Assembly (NCBI RefSeq): GCF_024494695.1
Contig: NZ_JANHDP010000002.1
Span: 496,001 to 560,000, forward strand
DNA: 64,000 nucleotides
Origin: Natronoarchaeum rubrum
GTDB taxonomy: Archaea > Halobacteriota > Halobacteria > Halobacteriales > Natronoarchaeaceae
Reading direction: 5' to 3'
The notes under the pieces: generated by a model
Told to the model about the DNA's origin: nothing
Database searches by the model: none
What the model saw: only the letters and a program-made list of their open reading frames with translations
In this document: one piece after another, positions 52,025 to 60,038 of the stretch
How the letters are laid out: the number at the start of each line of letters is the position of its first letter
How positions within the stretch are numbered: the stretch's first letter is position 1
Translations under genes and position numbers: made by a program

Positions 52025-53800
52025 TTAATCGTCGGACGGAAGCGGCTCGCCGTCGGCCGTCGCCGGCGCCGGGCTGTCGTCCAGACCGTCCTCTTCGGCG
52101 TAGGGGTACCAGGTCTGCTTGGTGTTATGCATGAACGGGTCGTCGTAGCTGGTCTCCTCGGGCTCGACCAGCTCGGCCAGCTCCTCGTCGTCGCGGTCGA
52201 CGACGAACTCGCGGAACGTCTCGCCGTCCTCGCGTAGTTCGGCGTAGTTCGCGACGAGGTTCTTGATCGCGCCGGGCACCTCGTCCGCGGGCACGCGCTC
52301 GGTGACCCAGGAGGCGAACTCGGGGTTCTCGCCGAGGCCGCCGCCGAGGCCGATGTCGAGCGCCTCGACCGGCTCGCCGTCCTTGCGCGTCTTCATCCCA
52401 CGCAGCGAGACGTCGGCGATCTGGGGCTGGGCGCAGGAGGCCGTGCAGCCCGAGAGGTGGACGTGGAAGTCCTCGAGATCGTCGGGCAGCTCGACGTTGT
52501 CCTTGAGCCAGCGGGCGTAGCGCACCTGGCGGTTCTTCGTCTCGACGATCGACAGCGAGCAGAACTCGGTGCCGGTGCAGGCGATCGAGCCGCGCATGAA
52601 CGGGTGCGGGTCGGGCTCGTAGTCCTCCAGCAGCGGCTCCTCGAGCAGCGCGTCGAGGTTCTCCTCGGGCACGTCGGTGAGGATGACGTTCTGGCGCTGG
52701 GTGACGCGAGCCTCGCCGCTGCCGTACTCGTCGGCGATGTCGGCGAGCTCGATCACTTCGTCGGCGCCCATCCGTCCCACGAGGACGTTCAGGCCGACGT
52801 AGTAGTTACCGTCCGCCTGCTCGTGGACGCCGACGTGGTCGGCGTGGCCGTGGTCAACGCCGGCGTTGTAGGAGTACTCGTCGCGGTAGTCCTCGCCCGC
52901 GGAGTGGAGCTCGAAGTCGACGTACTCCTCCTGGAGCACGTCGCGCATCTTCTCGGTCCCCCACTCGTCGACGAGGAACTTGATGCGGGCGTTGTAACGG
53001 TTCTCGCGGTCGCCGTAGTCCCGGAACAGTCCGGACATCCCGCCGGCGACGTCGGTTGCCTGCTCGGGCGTGACGAACACGTCGATGTCGCGGGCCAGGC
53101 GGGGCTCGTTGCGCGAGAGACCGCCGCCGACGCGAATATTGTACCCCTCGACCTCTTCGCCGTCGATCTCCTTGGTCGCGGGCTCGAAGGCCAGATCGTT
53201 GATGTCGCCCTGACCGCAGCCCTCCGAACAGCCCGTGACGCTGACCTTCCACTTGCGGGGCAGGTTCGCGTAGTCGGAGTTGCCCTTGAACGTGTCGTGG
53301 AGTTCGTGGGTCGTCTCGATGGCGTCGACGTGCTCGTGCTTGTCCTTGCCGGCGACCGGACAGCCGACGATGTTCCGCCAGGAGTCGCCGCAGGCCTGCA
53401 GGGTAGAGAGACCGACTTCTTCGAGTTCGTCCCAGATATCGGGCACGTCCTCGATGTTGATCCAGTGGAGCTGGATCGCCTGTCGCGTGGTGAAGTCCGC
53501 CCAGCCGTTGCCGAACACGGGGTTCTCGGCGGGGCCGGTCGAGTACTTCTTGGCGATTTCGCCGATCTTGCGGAGCTGGCCGGGCTCGAGGATGCCGGCC
53601 GGCGGGCCGATCCGCATCATGAAGTAGCTCTCCTGACCGGCGCGCTGGTGGTACAGACCGTACCACTTGAACCGCTCGAACCAGGCGTCGTGCTCGTCGT
53701 CCGGGATGGCGTCCCAGCCCTCCTCCGCGAATCGCTCCATGTGGTCACGGATGTCCGTTCCGTAGACCTCGTCTTTCCATTCCTCGACGTCGGTAGGCAT
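52025..53800 (-). CDS. nirA: ferredoxin-dependent nitrite/sulfite reductase
   Basis: A 591-residue siroheme/[4Fe-4S] reductase with two related halves. The cluster cysteines are in CTGTEFC (~residue 410) and GCTASCAQ (~455). The central siroheme region begins with TGCSEGCGQG in the first half, which is typical of this family. It reduces nitrite to ammonium (six electrons from ferredoxin) in nitrogen assimilation; sulfite is the alternative. No nitrate reductase or transporter is adjacent. Length is normal for assimilatory enzymes. Confidence 0.9.
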   Translation of the reverse strand: MPTDVEEWKDEVYGTDIRDHMERFAEEGWDAIPDDEHDAWFERFKWYGLYHQRAGQESYFMMRIGPPAGILEPGQLRKIGEIAKKYSTGPAENPVFGNGWADFTTRQAIQLHWINIEDVPDIWDELEEVGLSTLQACGDSWRNIVGCPVAGKDKHEHVDAIETTHELHDTFKGNSDYANLPRKWKVSVTGCSEGCGQGDINDLAFEPATKEIDGEEVEGYNIRVGGGLSRNEPRLARDIDVFVTPEQATDVAGGMSGLFRDYGDRENRYNARIKFLVDEWGTEKMRDVLQEEYVDFELHSAGEDYRDEYSYNAGVDHGHADHVGVHEQADGNYYVGLNVLVGRMGADEVIELADIADEYGSGEARVTQRQNVILTDVPEENLDALLEEPLLEDYEPDPHPFMRGSIACTGTEFCSLSIVETKNRQVRYARWLKDNVELPDDLEDFHVHLSGCTASCAQPQIADVSLRGMKTRKDGEPVEALDIGLGGGLGENPEFASWVTERVPADEVPGAIKNLVANYAELREDGETFREFVVDRDDEELAELVEPEETSYDDPFMHNTKQTWYPYAEEDGLDDSPAPATADGEPLPSDD

Positions 53801-53994
53801 GTATACCCTCTCTATACGTCCCCCGCTTAAACGCTCCCGTCTCGCGTCAGTTCTCCCCTCGTCTCGCGCTTACCGGAAAACGTTGCCTGGCAGGGGCTTG
53901 CATGCCGCGTGCGGAGGTCTCACACTCTAACGATCGAGCGCTCTGACGCACCTCGGCCGCCGGATTCGGGCGCCGACAGCCTCGACCGGTGCGC

Positions 53995-54309
53995 TCAGTT
54001 CTCGGGTTCGATCAGCGACTGGAACTCGCTCGCCTCGTAGGCGTAGAACTCGCCGTCGACGATCCGCCCGACCGGGAAGTCGTCGATCGAGTCCTGATGA
54101 CCGCACTCGATGCACTGGCCGATCGTTCCCACGACGACCTCGTGGTGGTCGATCCCCACGTCGTAGAACGACTCCAGCAGGACGTACGCGACCTCGCAGT
54201 CACAGAAGTCGTAGTGGGTTAGCGGCCAGATGCCGCTGTTCGAGACAGCCCGCGAATCGTTGATGCTGATCCAGGCTCCGTCGTCGAGCGTCCGCACGGC
54301 GACAGTCAT
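53995..54309 (-). CDS. small Cys-containing protein, function unknown
   Basis: A 104-residue protein, MTVAVRTLDDGAWISINDSRA..., with two Cys pairs (FCDCEV and CIECGH) and His-His at DHHEV that could form a metal site. I do not recognise the family. A TATA-like gtacttaaac lies ~10-20 bp before the ATG, so a leaderless transcript is possible. It stands alone between nirA and the microprotein pair. Confidence 0.6.
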   Translation of the reverse strand: MTVAVRTLDDGAWISINDSRAVSNSGIWPLTHYDFCDCEVAYVLLESFYDVGIDHHEVVVGTIGQCIECGHQDSIDDFPVGRIVDGEFYAYEASEFQSLIEPEN

Positions 54310-54528
54310 TGTTTAAGTACAACGGATCCAGCTACCTTAGCCCCTCGGCGGTCACAAGGATTACCGATGGTATGACGCGACATCTCTGGCAAAAATGGAT
54401 GACGTGAGCGGAATCGGTCCCGAAACCGACGACCGAGAAACCGGATACGATTTCCGGTACGCGGGAGCCCGGGTAGGGTTTGTTGGTGAAGCTCTTTTTT
54501 AAGGTAATCGCGATAATAGAGATGGGTG

Positions 54529-54630
54529 ATGACAGACCGTTCCCGCGGAGAGTCGGCGTCGCGACACGACGCGCCTGCGGACGTCGCGCCGGAGCTCTAC
54601 GAGGGACACGAGACGGAGGTTCAGCGATGA
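54529..54630 (+). CDS. microprotein of 33 residues
   Basis: MTDRSRGESASRHDAPADVA... ending APELYEGHETEVQR. The ATG lies about 25-30 bp after a TATA-like ctcttttttaagg, and the stop overlaps the start of the next microprotein (ATGA). It has no known domain; it could be a translated leader or a real small protein. Confidence 0.45.
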   Translation: MTDRSRGESASRHDAPADVAPELYEGHETEVQR

Positions 54631-54758
54631 CAAAGGCAACAGCTACTCACGAGACTGACGAAGAAGAGCCGGAGGACGACCATCTCGCGGATATCGAGGA
54701 AGGCGCCGGCTGCACGGAGATCTGGGAGCACCTCTCCGAGCAGCGCGACGACGACTGA
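54627..54758 (+). CDS. acidic microprotein of 43 residues
   Basis: MTKATATHETDEEEPEDDHL... ending with GAGCTEIWEHLSEQRDDD. The C-terminal CTEIWEHLSEQR phrase seems familiar from haloarchaeal small proteins. The strongly acidic composition supports translation. The start overlaps the previous stop by 4 bp. Function unknown. Confidence 0.6.
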   Translation: MTKATATHETDEEEPEDDHLADIEEGAGCTEIWEHLSEQRDDD

Positions 54759-54828
54759 CGCGGTCGACGCGGACCCTGCCCCCGTCGAGTAGGGGGCTTT
54801 TTTACGCTGCCCCTACTAGCTCGCAGTG

Positions 54829-55587
54829 ATGACTGCAGACCGGCCGGAGGACCAGCGAGAGGCGGGTAGCCGAGACGCGAGGGACTCCTCGAACGCGTCC
54901 GGACAGCCCCGCGACGACGCCTCCGGCGAGGCGGTGCAGCTCCCATCGGATCGGGCTGAACCCGTCGGCGCTCCGGTCGTCCGCGGCGACGAGGCGGTCA
55001 CCGGCCAGCACGCCCACGAGGCAGTCCAGTTCGATCCGGACGACTCCGAGAGCCTCGAACAGGCCGCCGAGACCGTCCGCGCGTTCGCCGAGAACACCGC
55101 CGGTGCGGACGACAACGTCTACATGTTGCGCGGCGCCGCCGCCTGCGCGGCGCTGGTCCGCGGCGAGGGGTCCTACAAGGCGGCCGCCGAGCGCGCCGGC
55201 GGCGAGGCCAGCGTCGCCTTCATCCGCAAGTGGGCCCGCGTTCACGACCTCCCGCAGTCGATCCGCCGCCACGTGGCGATGGGCCACATCGCCCCGACCG
55301 CCGCCAAGCACGTCGCCCGCGTCAGCGGCGAGGCGCGGTTCGACCTCGCGTGGGCCGTCCTCGACAACGATCTGACCGTTCGCGAAGTTCGGACGCTCGC
55401 GAGCGAGGTCAACGACGGCACGAGCGCCGAGCGCGCGCTCGCCGACCGCGAAGTTCGGCTGGGCCGGATCGCGCTCGATCTCCCGCCGGACGTGTATCGG
55501 GAGCTTCGGCGCCGCGCCGCGCTCGACGGCAGCGACCCGGACGACCTCGCGGCCGAGGCGCTGGCCCGCGAGTTCGACGTCGACTGA
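54829..55587 (+). CDS. ParB-like helix-turn-helix protein (DUF7119-like)
   Basis: A 252-residue protein. The first ~90 residues are disordered and acidic. Residues ~100-190 look like a KorB/ParB-type HTH domain (SYKAAAERAGGEASVAFIRKWARVHDLPQSIRRHVAMGHI in part, then LDNDLTVREVRTLASEV), and a short C-terminal RHH-like segment (PPDVYRELRRRAALDGSDPDDLAAEALAREF) could bind or dimerise. It probably binds DNA or RNA. A TATA-like ggcttttttacg is ~30 bp upstream of the start, implying a leaderless mRNA. It is directly upstream of tRNA-Lys (51 bp). Confidence 0.75.
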   Translation: MTADRPEDQREAGSRDARDSSNASGQPRDDASGEAVQLPSDRAEPVGAPVVRGDEAVTGQHAHEAVQFDPDDSESLEQAAETVRAFAENTAGADDNVYMLRGAAACAALVRGEGSYKAAAERAGGEASVAFIRKWARVHDLPQSIRRHVAMGHIAPTAAKHVARVSGEARFDLAWAVLDNDLTVREVRTLASEVNDGTSAERALADREVRLGRIALDLPPDVYRELRRRAALDGSDPDDLAAEALAREFDVD

Positions 55588-55638
55588 TCGGGGGGCATCA
55601 AAAGCGTTTAACCGTCGCTGCTCCAAACGAGTGACAGA

Positions 55639-55712
55639 GGGCCGGTAGCTCAGTTAGGGAGAGCGTCTGGCTTTTAACCAGACGGTCGGGGGTTCAACTC
55701 CCTCCCGGCCCG
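55639..55712 (+). tRNA. tRNA-Lys(UUU)
   Basis: 74-nt cloverleaf: acceptor GGGCCGG/CCGGCCC with discriminator G, anticodon stem TCTGG/CCAGA enclosing loop CTTTTAA (anticodon UUU), and T arm with canonical loop TTCAACT. The 3' CCA is not encoded. The 3' end (T arm and acceptor) is copied three more times downstream. Confidence 0.95.
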
Positions 55713-56272
55713 CTACTTTTGTCTCGAACGGACGTGAGCGACAAATTGAGGACCCGGAGAGCGTTGAACCCTGGAAGACGAGCGAGGCGAGTCTTCCTCC
55801 GGTTCAACTCCCTCCCGGCCCGCTTCTGCGAGGAGCGGACGCGACGAGCGAAGCGGCATCGGTGGAGTTGAAGTAGAGAACGCCGAGCGGTAGCGAGGCG
55901 TTCGCGTAGTTCAACTCCCTCCCGGCCCGTTTTCCTGCGTCGTCGCGAACGCCGTAAACGACGGCTCGGGGCGGCAAAGCCGTCCCGGCGAACGAAGTGA
56001 GCAGTAAAAACGCCACGGCGGAGTTGAACCCTGCCAGTCGCGCGCAGCGAACAGCGTGAGCGAGCACGTCTGGCTCCGGTTCAACTCCCTCCAGTTGCTT
56101 TTCTCGCCGCCGCGTCCGATGTCGCCCACGTTCACAGTGCTGCATCGACGACGAGCGGCGGGTCGTGCGATCGAGTTGTGGCGTCGAACGAGCAGTGGCG
56201 GCGACCGGGCGTAAATCGAGTCGAACGAACGAACAGCGGCGTCGAGCGGCGTTGAGAAAAGCGGTTGGCGCG
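55713..56272. repeat. array of tRNA-Lys 3'-end copies, each closing a long hairpin
   Basis: No protein gene. Copies of the tRNA-Lys 3' end occur at 55801-55824 (24 bp identical to 55691-55714), 55909-55929 (21 bp) and 56078-56092 (15 bp). Each copy is preceded by an inverted partial copy, so left arms at 55763, 55862 and 56020 (gttgaacc / ggagttgaa / ggagttgaacc) pair with the right arms. Extra pairing inside each (ggaagac/gtcttcc, gaacgcc/ggcgttc, ccag/ctgg) makes hairpins of about 40-75 nt with GAGCGAG-type loops. Bases 56093-56272 hold nothing else recognised. Confidence 0.85.
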
Positions 56273-57109
56273 TTACTCCCGGCGCGGCAGGTAGGCCATC
56301 CCGAGCAGGATGAACCCGGTCGCGCCCGAGAGGAACGAGATCATCAGCAGGCCGTCGGTCCGGTCGTGGAAGAACGACTGCTGGTCGGCCTGTTCGGAGT
56401 ACGCATCGAGGTTGGTGCTGAGCACCATCGCGCTGTCGCTCGTGAAGTGCGCGACGAACGTTTGATCGGCGATCTGATCGGTCGTATCACCTTCTGCCAG
56501 CGCGACGTCCTGGGTCACCTGCTCGGTCCAGGAGACTTGCACCGTGCCGTTGGACACGTTTCCGACCGTGGCGTTCTGATCGTTGTACTGGAGCGAGTCG
56601 CCCTCGGCGAACTCGATCCGTTCGAGACCCTCGTACTCGTCGATCGGCACGATCCGCGTATCGCCGCCCTGCTCGACTTCCACGACGCGGTTGCCGTCGG
56701 CGTCGGTGTAGACGGTGACGTTGTCGCTCGGCGTCTCGCGGAGCGTGAACTCCGAGACGTTCGTGGCGTTTTCTATGACGACCTCGTACTCGCTGCCGCT
56801 GTACTCGACGGCGTTGTCCGGACCGGTCGCCCACTCCTCGCCGCCCTCTTCGGTCACGTTCCATTCGATGGTGGCTTCGAGGTGCGCGCCCCCACCGCCA
56901 CCGTGGCCGCCGCCGCTGGCTTCCGTCATGCCGAGACTGGCTACGGTGTAGGTGGTGCCGTTGATGTCGAACTCCTCGCCCTCCGAGAGATTGTACTCGG
57001 GGTCGTCGACCGTAATCACGGGTTCCTGTGCCGCCCCCGCGAACGCGAACGCCCCGACCGCGATGACGAGAAAGAGAGCGGTATACACGGCCGCTGCTCG
57101 TCGTTGCAT
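56273..57109 (-). CDS. conserved membrane protein with extracytoplasmic domain
   Basis: A 278-residue protein. A membrane segment at residues ~8-25 and another near the C-terminus (~253-272) anchor a large outer domain. The outer part has several possible N-glycosylation sequons (NGT, NVT, NAT, NVS, NVT, NAT, NVS, NGT). A Gly/His-rich run GGGHGGGGGAH lies at ~66-77. No enzymatic motif is recognised; homologues in haloarchaea are of unknown function as far as I recall. Confidence 0.72.
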   Translation of the reverse strand: MQRRAAAVYTALFLVIAVGAFAFAGAAQEPVITVDDPEYNLSEGEEFDINGTTYTVASLGMTEASGGGHGGGGGAHLEATIEWNVTEEGGEEWATGPDNAVEYSGSEYEVVIENATNVSEFTLRETPSDNVTVYTDADGNRVVEVEQGGDTRIVPIDEYEGLERIEFAEGDSLQYNDQNATVGNVSNGTVQVSWTEQVTQDVALAEGDTTDQIADQTFVAHFTSDSAMVLSTNLDAYSEQADQQSFFHDRTDGLLMISFLSGATGFILLGMAYLPRRE

Positions 57110-57535
57110 AGTCGGGAGGTGGGACGCGTACCGTATAACGATTACCTTTCGTCCGAGGCTCCGCCCGGCACCGTTTCGATCCGCGGCGACGCCGCGGATA
57201 CATTATTTTTATCTATCATATCGAAGCTATTAATATCGCGTCGATCCACGTTTTCGATGCCAGCGTCTGCTGGGATGCCGCGTCCAGCTGTGTATCCTCG
57301 CGTTCGTCGACTGGTCGGGCATCGGACGTAATACGCGGGTTCCCGCGGGCGGGCGAGTCCCGCCGTCCCGTTTCGACGCGAGCTGGCGTTCGACACGTAG
57401 AGCGTCGCTGCTCGTCGGTGGCTGTTCCATTCGACGCCGCCAACGTTTTTACCCGTTCGCTGTTCATCTCCTCAGTATGATATTCGACCGTGACGGACCG
57501 GCGGGCGGACGGAGCGGAAGTGTCGCGGGTGAGCC
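57110..57535. other. intergenic, 426 bp between divergent genes
   Basis: Contains the promoters of both flanking genes. An AT-rich patch at 57199-57240 (attatttttatc, ctattaatatc) may be a promoter. The open frames on the minus strand here (to 57467) are basic and repetitive in style and look non-coding. A cgtttttaccc near 57443 resembles a TATA-like box for the plus-strand gene. Nothing else recognised. Confidence 0.4.
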
Positions 57536-58339
57536 ATGAACGTGCTCGGGCGAGTTCGGCGACCCGAGTATACGGGGCGGAACCGCTGTTGGCCCTGTAC
57601 GATCACGAACGCCGTACTGCTGGTCGCTCTGAGCGCCGTCGCCGGTGTCGTCTGGCTGCCGCTTACGGCCGCGGTGCTCGTCGCCGGCGCCGCCGGGATC
57701 TGGCTGCGGGGGTATCTGGTGCCGTACACGCCGCAGGTGGCGCCAGCGCTGTTCGACCGGCTTCCGATTCCGTCTCCGAAGTCCCGCGAGCCGGTCGGTC
57801 GGGGCAGCATCGCGGGCACCGGCGACGAGGCGGTGCCGGACGGCGAAGCCGTGCTCGAGGCGCTACTCGACGCCGGCGTCGTCGACGCCGACGAGGAATC
57901 GCTCGCGGTCGACCCCTCGTTCCGGGACGCGTGGAGCGACGAGCAGCGTGCGCTCCAGAACGCCGACGGCGAGGCGTTAGCGGCAGCGATCGAGTCGACG
58001 ACGCCCGTGGGAGTGACTGCGCGGGCGCAAGGGAGCGACGGCTCGCTGGTCCTCGTCGAGGGAGCGGGCGGAGGCGTCACGCTTGCGCGGCCGATCGCGA
58101 TCGCCGAAGCCGCGGCGGCGCGGGCTCTCGAAGCGACGGCGCCCGAGCTGTCGGCCGAGGTCCGAGCTGGCGCAGTCCGCCCCCTCCGCGGCTTCCTCGA
58201 GAGCTGTCCGGTCTGTGACGCTGACGTCGTCGAGACGACGCCGCGGAGCTGCTGTGGCACGACGAACCCCCGCGACGAGGATGATCGCATTCTCGCCTGC
58301 CCGTCGTGCGATCGTCGACTCTACACCTTCCCCTCCTGA
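57536..58339 (+). CDS. haloarchaeal membrane protein with C-terminal zinc ribbon
   Basis: A 267-residue protein. The start is MNVLGRVRRPEYTGRNRCWPC, followed by two membrane segments (~residues 25-42 and 45-60). The C-terminus has Cys pairs in CPVCDADV, SCCG and CPSCDRRLY, probably a zinc ribbon. The RNRCWPCT phrase seems widely conserved in haloarchaea in proteins of unknown function. The gene end is duplicated downstream (58343-58363). Confidence 0.75.
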   Translation: MNVLGRVRRPEYTGRNRCWPCTITNAVLLVALSAVAGVVWLPLTAAVLVAGAAGIWLRGYLVPYTPQVAPALFDRLPIPSPKSREPVGRGSIAGTGDEAVPDGEAVLEALLDAGVVDADEESLAVDPSFRDAWSDEQRALQNADGEALAAAIESTTPVGVTARAQGSDGSLVLVEGAGGGVTLARPIAIAEAAAARALEATAPELSAEVRAGAVRPLRGFLESCPVCDADVVETTPRSCCGTTNPRDEDDRILACPSCDRRLYTFPS

Positions 58340-58363
58340 CGCCTACACGTTCCCTTCCTGACG
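58321..58363. repeat. tandem duplication of gene 3' end
   Basis: Bases 58321-58341, the end of the preceding gene with its stop codon, are repeated at 58343-58363 with two mismatches in 21 positions and a 22-bp offset. The copy also contains a stop in the same register (cctgacg). Confidence 0.75.
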
Positions 58364-58539
58364 CTCGCGTCCGCAGCAGGCCGGAATCTTTTCACGACGG
58401 GATGAATATCTACGTTCCATGCAATCGTGCGACCGTCTGACGGGACGTGCTCCGACGCATCGCTGTTCGGGTCCGTCGATAGACCGCAATGGACCGCCGA
58501 TCGGCACCGACGGCGAAGCTCCCGCGAGCAACTGACCTC

Positions 58540-59616
58540 ATGGAGTACGACGACCTCGTTTCGATCCTCGAGAACGCCGGGCTGTCGCCGTATCAAGCGG
58601 ACGCCTACGTGACGGTGCTCGAACTGGGCGCCTCGCCCGCAACCGAAATCGTCGACGCCTGCGGCGTCCCGGACCCACGAATTTACGACGTCCTGCGCGA
58701 TTTGGAGGACCGAGGATACATCGAGACCTACGAGGAAGGATCGCTGCACGCCCGCGCTCACGACGTCGAGTCGGTGTTGGAGGATCTTCGGTCCCGCGCC
58801 GAGCAGCTTTCGGAAGCGGCCGAAGACATCGAAAAGCGGTGGGAGCGCCCCGAACTAGAGGACACGGACGTTCGGATCGTCAAGCGGTTCGATACCGTCC
58901 TCGAGCAGACGGCAGAGGCGATCCGTTCGGCCTCCAATCAGGTACAGATCTCGGTCTCGCCCTCCCAGTACGAGACGCTCCGGCCCGCACTGGCTGACGC
59001 GCGCCGGAACGACGTGAACGTCAAACTCTCGATCCACACCGCCGGAGAGGGGCAAGAGGAACTCCCTACGCCCGAGGACGTGGCCAAGGTCTGTTCGGAG
59101 GCACGCCACAGGGAGATCCCCTCGCCGTTCCTCGCCATCGTCGACCGATCGAAGGTCTGTTTCGCGCCCCACGCCGGTTCGATCAACGAGTACGGCATTA
59201 TCGTCGAGGATCGAACCCACGCCTACGTGTTCCACTGGTTCTTCCTCAGTTGCCTGTGGGACGTCTGGGACCCGCTGTACGCGGCCGATCAGGACGACCT
59301 GCCGCGGACCTTCAGTGACATCCGCTACTGCATCCGCGACATTACGCCGCACTTGGAGGCGGGTGCGACGGTCCGCGTCGCGGTTCGAGGGATCGATACG
59401 AGAACCGGCGAGGAACGTAGCTTCGAGGGCGACGTCGACGACATCATCACGACCGGCAACCTCCATACCGACGACGACGTCTCGGTCGCGCAGTACGCTG
59501 GACAGGCGACGATCGTCGTCGAGGCCGACGACGGCCCGATCGAGGTCGGCGGCTGGGGGGCGACGCTCGAACAGATCGAAGCGTTGCGCATCGTCGTCAC
59601 CGACATCGATCCGTAG
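58540..59616 (+). CDS. TrmB family transcriptional regulator
   Basis: A 358-residue protein from MEYDDLVSILENAGLSPYQ at 58540, a typical TrmB start. Residues ~1-75 are the winged-helix DNA-binding domain (SPATEIVDACGVPDPRIYDVL). A coiled-coil linker (~85-115) joins it to a phospholipase-D-like middle and the C-terminal sugar-binding domain (~residues 240-358). It sits on the same strand directly before a sugar ABC transporter operon and is its likely regulator. A longer start at 58489 would add a less typical leader. Confidence 0.9.
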   Translation: MEYDDLVSILENAGLSPYQADAYVTVLELGASPATEIVDACGVPDPRIYDVLRDLEDRGYIETYEEGSLHARAHDVESVLEDLRSRAEQLSEAAEDIEKRWERPELEDTDVRIVKRFDTVLEQTAEAIRSASNQVQISVSPSQYETLRPALADARRNDVNVKLSIHTAGEGQEELPTPEDVAKVCSEARHREIPSPFLAIVDRSKVCFAPHAGSINEYGIIVEDRTHAYVFHWFFLSCLWDVWDPLYAADQDDLPRTFSDIRYCIRDITPHLEAGATVRVAVRGIDTRTGEERSFEGDVDDIITTGNLHTDDDVSVAQYAGQATIVVEADDGPIEVGGWGATLEQIEALRIVVTDIDP

Positions 59617-59978
59617 GGGCGTCGGGTCCTGCGAGCGACTCCGCGTGATCACTTTCTGCCGACGAGTCGTCGAGTGGACTTCCTTCTGAGCCCAACTCTA
59701 TTCTGGGCGCGCTGCCGCGTTCACCGGAGCTTGCGTGAGGCGATGTCGCGTGGTGTGTTAACTCTAAACAAACATTTATGCGGGACTACGATGTGTGTTC
59801 GCACGGAACGATGAGCAACAGATCGCGTGGCGCGGTGGTCGCCGCTCGACGGAGTTCAGCGCCAGTGACGTGCATCCTGTTTTCAGTCGTTTTATCGGTG
59901 TAGTTCCACCGTAGCGTCGTAGTGTCCTCGATCCGCCGTCGTCCGGACGGCCGATTCCGCCTCTTTGTACTATCCATT
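59617..59978. other. intergenic upstream of sugar ABC operon
   Basis: About 360 bp without a coding frame of haloarchaeal composition. An AT-rich patch at 59757-59780 (ttaactctaaacaaacattt) is a candidate regulatory or promoter site, but no gene follows it closely. The likely operator and TATA box for the operon lie in 59979-60016 and are listed separately. Confidence 0.45.
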
Positions 59979-59994
59979 TACAACAGCAGTTGTA
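59979..59994. promoter_or_regulatory. inverted repeat, candidate regulator binding site
   Basis: tacaac-agca-gttgta is a perfect 6-bp inverted repeat with a 4-bp centre. It lies 8 bp upstream of the TATA-like element, where an archaeal activator would bind. The TrmB-type regulator upstream is the obvious candidate; the half-site is not identical to published TrmB motifs, so this is inference. Confidence 0.5.
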
Positions 59995-60001
59995 TTACAC
60001 C

Positions 60002-60016
60002 ATTAATTATATATAG
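60002..60016 (+). promoter_or_regulatory. TATA-like box of sugar ABC operon
   Basis: attaattatatatag, ending 23 bases before the start codon of the binding-protein gene; in a GC-rich region this is a clear promoter element for a short-leader or leaderless transcript. Confidence 0.65.
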
Positions 60017-60038
60017 CTCTCTACGGACTGTGTAGTAG

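Noticed and set aside
57216..57467. 83-codon minus-strand frame between two divergent genes
   Set aside because: Balanced acidic/basic composition, no motif, and it spans a likely promoter region.
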